From assembly GCF_019956415.1 (NCBI RefSeq), contig NZ_JAHBDK010000042.1, positions 62,001-126,000 of the forward strand: a DNA stretch of 64,000 nucleotides. Reading direction: 5' to 3'. The position numbers and the translations under genes were made by a program. This document shows, piece by piece, positions 60,274-64,000 of the stretch. Source of the stretch: Pseudomonas sp. GL-B-19. Lineage in GTDB: Bacteria; Pseudomonadota; Gammaproteobacteria; Pseudomonadales; Pseudomonadaceae. Positions within the stretch are counted from its first letter, which is position 1; each line of letters begins with the position of its first letter. The notes below the pieces were generated by a model. The model was not told the origin of the DNA. It saw nothing but the letters and a program-made list of their open reading frames with translations, and did no database searches.

Positions 60274-61638
60274 ATGACCAGCAATAATCCGCAAACCCGT
60301 GAATGGCAAACCCTGAGCAACGATCACCACCTGGCCCCGTTCAGCGATTTCAAGCAGCTGAAAGAGAAAGGCCCGCGGATCATCACAAACGCCAAGGGCG
60401 TTTACCTGTGGGACAGCGAAGGCAACAAGATACTCGACGGCATGGCCGGTCTGTGGTGTGTAGCGATCGGTTACGGTCGTGATGAACTGGCCGATGCCGC
60501 CAGCAAGCAAATGCGCGAACTGCCTTACTACAACCTGTTCTTCCAGACCGCTCACCCGCCGGTACTGGAACTGGCCAAGGCCATCGCCGACATCGCACCT
60601 GAGGGCATGAACCACGTGTTCTTCACCGGTTCGGGTTCGGAAGGCAACGACACCATGCTGCGTATGGTTCGTCACTACTGGGCGATCAAGGGCCAGCCGA
60701 AGAAAAAAGTCATCATCAGTCGCAAGAACGGTTATCACGGTTCCACCGTGGCCGGCGCGAGCCTGGGTGGCATGACGTACATGCACGAACAAGGCGACTT
60801 GCCTATTCCGGGCATCGTCCACATCGCGCAGCCGTACTGGTTCACCGAAGGCGGTGACATGACGCCTGAAGAGTTCGGCGTCTGGGCGGCCAATCAGCTG
60901 GAAGAGAAGATTCTGGAAGTCGGCGTGGACAACGTCGGTGCCTTTATTGCCGAGCCGATCCAGGGTGCCGGCGGCGTGATCATTCCGCCAGACATCTACT
61001 GGCCGCGCATCAAGGAAATCCTCGCCAAGTACGACATCCTGTTCGTGGCGGATGAAGTGATTTGTGGTTTTGGCCGCACCGGTGAGTGGTTCGGTACCGA
61101 TTACTACGACCTCAAGCCCGACATGATGACCATCGCCAAAGGCCTGACGTCCGGCTACATCCCTATGGGTGGCCTGATCGTGCGTGACGAAGTGGTCGAG
61201 GTGCTCAACGAAGGTGGCGATTTCAACCACGGTTTCACCTATTCCGGGCACCCGGTGGCCGCTGCGGTGGCACTGGAGAACATCCGCATCCTGCGCGAAG
61301 AAAAAATTGTCGAACGCGTACGCACAGAAACGGCACCCTATTTGCAGAGTCGCCTACGAGAACTGAACGATCATCCCCTGGTGGGTGAAGTGCGCGGGGT
61401 CGGTCTGTTGGGGGCCATCGAACTGGTTCAGGACAAAGCCACTCGCAAACGTTACGAAGGCAAGGGCGTCGGCATGATTTGCCGCCAGTTCTGCTTCGAC
61501 AACGGCCTGATCATGCGCGCCGTGGGCGACACCATGATCATTGCTCCGCCACTGGTGATTACACCGGCTGAAATCGATGAGTTGGTGGCCAAGGCACGCA
61601 AGTGTCTGGACCTGACCCTGAGTGCGTTGCAGGGCTAA
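60274..61638 (+). CDS. spuC: Putrescine:pyruvate aminotransferase SpuC
   Basis: PLP-dependent class-III aminotransferase of 454 residues that moves the amino group of putrescine (or cadaverine, spermidine) to pyruvate. FFTGSGSEGNDTMLRMVRHY, DEVICGFGRTGEWFGTDYYD and the PLP lysine K289 in MMTIAKGLTSGYIPMGG are intact. AGGAGATT precedes the ATG. Confidence 0.94.
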   Translation: MTSNNPQTREWQTLSNDHHLAPFSDFKQLKEKGPRIITNAKGVYLWDSEGNKILDGMAGLWCVAIGYGRDELADAASKQMRELPYYNLFFQTAHPPVLELAKAIADIAPEGMNHVFFTGSGSEGNDTMLRMVRHYWAIKGQPKKKVIISRKNGYHGSTVAGASLGGMTYMHEQGDLPIPGIVHIAQPYWFTEGGDMTPEEFGVWAANQLEEKILEVGVDNVGAFIAEPIQGAGGVIIPPDIYWPRIKEILAKYDILFVADEVICGFGRTGEWFGTDYYDLKPDMMTIAKGLTSGYIPMGGLIVRDEVVEVLNEGGDFNHGFTYSGHPVAAAVALENIRILREEKIVERVRTETAPYLQSRLRELNDHPLVGEVRGVGLLGAIELVQDKATRKRYEGKGVGMICRQFCFDNGLIMRAVGDTMIIAPPLVITPAEIDELVAKARKCLDLTLSALQG

Positions 61639-61645
61639 GTGCTAG

Positions 61646-61682
61646 GCTCTGAGCGGGTGTGACGTTACATTTCGCTCAGAGC
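61646..61682 (+). other. Stem-loop between spuC and spuD
   Basis: GCTCTGAGCG (61646-61655) and CGCTCAGAGC (61673-61682) form a perfect 10-bp stem with a 17-base loop, starting 7 bases after the spuC stop. No T-run follows, so it is more likely an mRNA-processing or stabilising hairpin, or a weak terminator, than a full stop. Confidence 0.6.
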
Positions 61683-61804
61683 AAACAAAGGAGGGGTCTT
61701 TCCTTGAAAGCCTGCCTTGGATCTTGCCAGACTACCGGTTGTTTCAGATGCCCAGGAAAGGCCGCTGAGCACGTGGTTAAAAAGAAAAAATTGGAGCATT
61801 ACCG

Positions 61805-62917
61805 ATGAAGGCATTAGGTATGAAGATAGCTGGCAAGACCCTTCTCGCCATGTCCCTGATGGGCGTGATGGCGGGTGCAGTTCAGGCGGACGACAAGGTT
61901 CTTCACGTGTACAACTGGTCCGACTACATCGCACCGGACACCGTCAAGAAGTTTGAAGACGAGTCGGGCATCAAAGTGGTCTACGACGTCTTCGACAGCA
62001 ACGAAACCCTGGAAGCCAAATTGCTGGCGGGCAAGTCCGGTTACGACATCGTCGTGCCGTCGAACAACTTCCTGGCCAAGCAAATCAAGGCTGGCGTTTA
62101 CCAGAAACTGGACAAGTCCAAGCTGCCTAACTGGAAAAACCTGAACCCTGAGCTGCTCAAAGCGGTATCGGTGAGTGACCCGGGCAACGAACACGCCTTC
62201 CCGTATATGTGGGGTTCGATCGGTATCGGTTTCAACGCCGAGAAGGTCAAGGCTGCACTGGGTGCCGATGCGCCGACCAACTCCTGGGACCTGATCTTCA
62301 AACCTGAAAACGCTGCCAAGCTGAAGTCGTGCGGTATCAGCTTGCTGGACTCGCCAACCGAGATGATTCCGGTAGCGTTGCACTACCTGGGCCTGCCAAC
62401 CGACAGCCAGAAGAAAGAAGACATCGACAAAGCCGAAGCGCTGATCATGAAGGTCCGTCCTTCGATCGCTTACTTCCACTCGTCCAAGTACATCTCTGAC
62501 CTGGCCAACGGCAACATCTGCGTAGCCGTGGGTTATTCGGGTGACATTTACCAGGCCAAGTCCCGCGCGGCTGAAGCCGGTGACAAGGTGAAAGTCAGCT
62601 ACAACATTCCGAAAGAAGGTGCGGGCAGCTTCTATGACATGGTCGCCATGCCTAAAGATGCCGAAAACGTTGAAGGCGCCTACAAGTTCATGAACTTCCT
62701 GATGAAGCCGGAAATCATGGCGGAAATCACCAACGCCGTGCGCTTCCCGAACGGTAACGCGGCCGCCACACCGTTGGTTGATAAAGACATCACCAGCGAT
62801 CCAGGCATCTACCCGCCAGCGGACGTGCTGGCCAAGCTGTACGCGATTGCCGACTTGCCGGCCGCGACCCAGCGGCTCCTGACTCGCAGCTGGACCAAGA
62901 TCAAATCGGGTAAATAA
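61805..62917 (+). CDS. spuD: Polyamine ABC transporter periplasmic binding protein SpuD
   Basis: Binds putrescine (SpuD) for an SpuFGH-type importer. It has 370 residues: a signal peptide MKALGMKIAGKTLLAMSLMG ending near VQA, then DDKVLHVYNWSDYIAPDTVK, the PotF-type start. VPSNNFLAKQIKAGVYQKLD, YMWGSIGIGFN and AVGYSGDIYQAKSRA line the ligand cleft. It is closely similar to the next gene. Confidence 0.92.
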   Translation: MKALGMKIAGKTLLAMSLMGVMAGAVQADDKVLHVYNWSDYIAPDTVKKFEDESGIKVVYDVFDSNETLEAKLLAGKSGYDIVVPSNNFLAKQIKAGVYQKLDKSKLPNWKNLNPELLKAVSVSDPGNEHAFPYMWGSIGIGFNAEKVKAALGADAPTNSWDLIFKPENAAKLKSCGISLLDSPTEMIPVALHYLGLPTDSQKKEDIDKAEALIMKVRPSIAYFHSSKYISDLANGNICVAVGYSGDIYQAKSRAAEAGDKVKVSYNIPKEGAGSFYDMVAMPKDAENVEGAYKFMNFLMKPEIMAEITNAVRFPNGNAAATPLVDKDITSDPGIYPPADVLAKLYAIADLPAATQRLLTRSWTKIKSGK

Positions 62918-62927
62918 GAAGTAAATT

Positions 62928-63027
62928 TGTAGCAGCTGCCGAAGGCTGCGTTGAGGTCCGAAGGACCTCCGCGTTTTCAACAGCACAACTGCTTCGCAGT
63001 TGAACGCAGCCTGCGGCAGCTGCTACA
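62928..63027. repeat. 100-bp imperfect palindrome between spuD and spuE
   Basis: TGTAGCAGCTGCCG at the left end and CGGCAGCTGCTACA at the right are inverted; inner stretches GAAGGCTGCGTTGA / TGAACGCAGCCTGC also pair. Central GGTCCGAAGGACC is a second small hairpin. The element differs from both REP types in the window and resembles another dispersed repeat family of fluorescent pseudomonads. In mRNA it would separate spuD from spuE by a strong hairpin without a T-run. Confidence 0.8.
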
Positions 63028-63154
63028 GATCTTCATAAAGTTTGCTGGAACGGTTTTTCGAGGGTAAGTTGCGCGCCGGTTTTGTTGCCGGGCAGCCATG
63101 GCTGTCATGTAACGCGGGGCAACTTGGGCCCAACTCATTTTAGAGGACCTCCAC

Positions 63155-64000
63155 TTGCCAATTTTTTCTTTGTTTCGCAATGCCATGCTGGTTGGCGCCG
63201 GGCTGACGCTTGCCGTTAGTGTCCAGGCCGCCGGCACTGTGCATATTTATAACTGGTCGGATTACATCGGTCCGACGACCCTGGCGGACTTCCAGAAAGA
63301 GACCGGCATCAAGCCGGTTTATGACGTTTTCGATTCCAACGAAACCCTGGAAGGCAAGTTGCTGGCCGGGCGTACCGGTTACGACGTCGTCGTGCCGTCC
63401 AACCACTTCCTCGGCAAGCAGATCAAGGCGGGCGCTTTCCAGAAGCTCGACAAGTCGAAGCTGACTAACTATTCCAACCTTGATCCGGTGCTGCTCAAGC
63501 GTCTGGAGCAAAACGATCCGGGTAATCTTTACGCTGTTCCCTACCTGTGGGGTACTAACGGCATCGGTTACAACGTCGAAAAAATCAAGGCGGTACTGGG
63601 TGTCGACAAGATCGACTCCTGGGATGTGGTGTTCGAGCCGGAAAACATCAAGAAACTGCACGGCTGCGGCGTAGCGTTCCTCGATTCTGCCGATGAAATG
63701 ATGCCAACGGTCCTCAACTACATGGGCCTGAACGCCAACAGCACTAACCCCGAAGATTACAAAAAGGCTGAAGCCAAATTGCTGGCGGTGCGGCCTTACG
63801 TCACGTACTTCCATTCGTCCAAGTACATCTCGGACCTGGCCAACGGCGACATCTGCATCGCCATCGGTTTCTCCGGTGACATGTTCCAGGCCAAGGCCCG
63901 GGCGGAAGAGGCCGGCAAAGGCGTAAACGTTGCCTACACCATTCCCAAAGAGGGTGGCGCGTTGTGGTTCGACATGCTGGCGATTCCCAAGGATTCGGCC
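63155..64000 (+). CDS. spuE: Polyamine ABC transporter periplasmic binding protein SpuE, partial
   Basis: The frame is open from the TTG at 63155, just after TAGAGGACCTCC, to the right edge, giving 282 codons of about 365. It begins LPIFSLFRNAMLVGAGLTLA, a signal peptide ending near VQA, then GTVHIYNWSDYIGPTTLADF. VPSNHFLGKQIKAGAFQKLD, YLWGTNGIGYNVEKI and AIGFSGDMFQAKARA align with SpuD. SpuE-type proteins prefer spermidine. An ATG at 63185 would cut the signal peptide short, so the TTG is preferred. Confidence 0.9.
   Translation, partial: MPIFSLFRNAMLVGAGLTLAVSVQAAGTVHIYNWSDYIGPTTLADFQKETGIKPVYDVFDSNETLEGKLLAGRTGYDVVVPSNHFLGKQIKAGAFQKLDKSKLTNYSNLDPVLLKRLEQNDPGNLYAVPYLWGTNGIGYNVEKIKAVLGVDKIDSWDVVFEPENIKKLHGCGVAFLDSADEMMPTVLNYMGLNANSTNPEDYKKAEAKLLAVRPYVTYFHSSKYISDLANGDICIAIGFSGDMFQAKARAEEAGKGVNVAYTIPKEGGALWFDMLAIPKDSA

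Overview
The window is a piece of a Pseudomonas chromosome, most likely from the P. fluorescens group. The genes are GC-rich and densely packed, and nearly every one resembles the core gene content of that genus. The order elbB, hemB-ppk//ppx, trxA, rho, ubiD, glpT, zapA/6S RNA/ygfA, ygfB-pepP-ubiH-ubiI, gcvTH/gcvP, argE, argA follows, as I recall it, the corresponding stretch of P. aeruginosa. Gaps are studded with the two REP/REPIN palindrome types typical of fluorescent pseudomonads (cores TGTAGGAGC..GGCTTGCC and GTGGGAGCGAGCCTGCTCGCGAT). I see no phage, insertion sequence, CRISPR array, tRNA or rRNA.

Layout. 1-7.5 kb: truncated elbB, a membrane di-iron hydroxylase, a DedA protein, hemB-ppk and convergent ppx (haem and polyphosphate). 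7.7-11.5 kb: a polar amino-acid-type ABC importer with a divergent FadR/GntR regulator. 11.6-16.2 kb: trxA, rho, ubiD and a ferredoxin-type reductase. 16.4-21.4 kb: a ChaC-like cyclotransferase behind a predicted sigma-54 promoter, glpT, a quinone oxidoreductase, a FliL-like protein, an EVE-domain protein and a 50-residue membrane peptide. 21.4-27.8 kb: ygfA, 6S RNA, zapA and a ZapB-like gene on the minus strand, divergent from ygfB-pepP-ubiH-DUF4442-ubiI. 28-31 kb: an iron-type binding protein and permease. 31.1-36.9 kb: the glycine cleavage genes, split by an opposing DegT-type aminotransferase. 37-45 kb: a DUF2388 protein, an orphan GspE/PilB-like ATPase, an ACT-like protein divergent from an Lrp regulator, a CYTH-CHAD protein, argE and argA.

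44.7-55.1 kb is a sulphur-scavenging region: a lone TauA-like binding protein, two tandem OprD-family porins, the 1-Cys peroxiredoxin lsfA and ssuEADCBF, which together would import organosulfonates and release sulfite from them. 55.2-56.6 kb holds a TetR regulator and a gene I cannot assign. 56.8-64 kb is the polyamine (spu/puu) region: two glutamine-synthetase-like gamma-glutamylpolyamine synthetases, a putrescine aminotransferase and two periplasmic polyamine-binding proteins, the last cut by the window edge. The usual spuA hydrolase is reduced to an N-terminal remnant.

The most unusual material lies between genes: a 158-bp near-palindrome between rho and its terminator, a sigma-54 promoter with nested dyads upstream, a REPIN nested inside a second inverted repeat, a 48-bp tandem array of half-REPs, a 100-bp palindrome between spuD and spuE, and a Pho-box-like direct repeat before hemB-ppk. 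I did not find a convincing new multi-gene system. All assignments come from reading the sequence; no database search was run.
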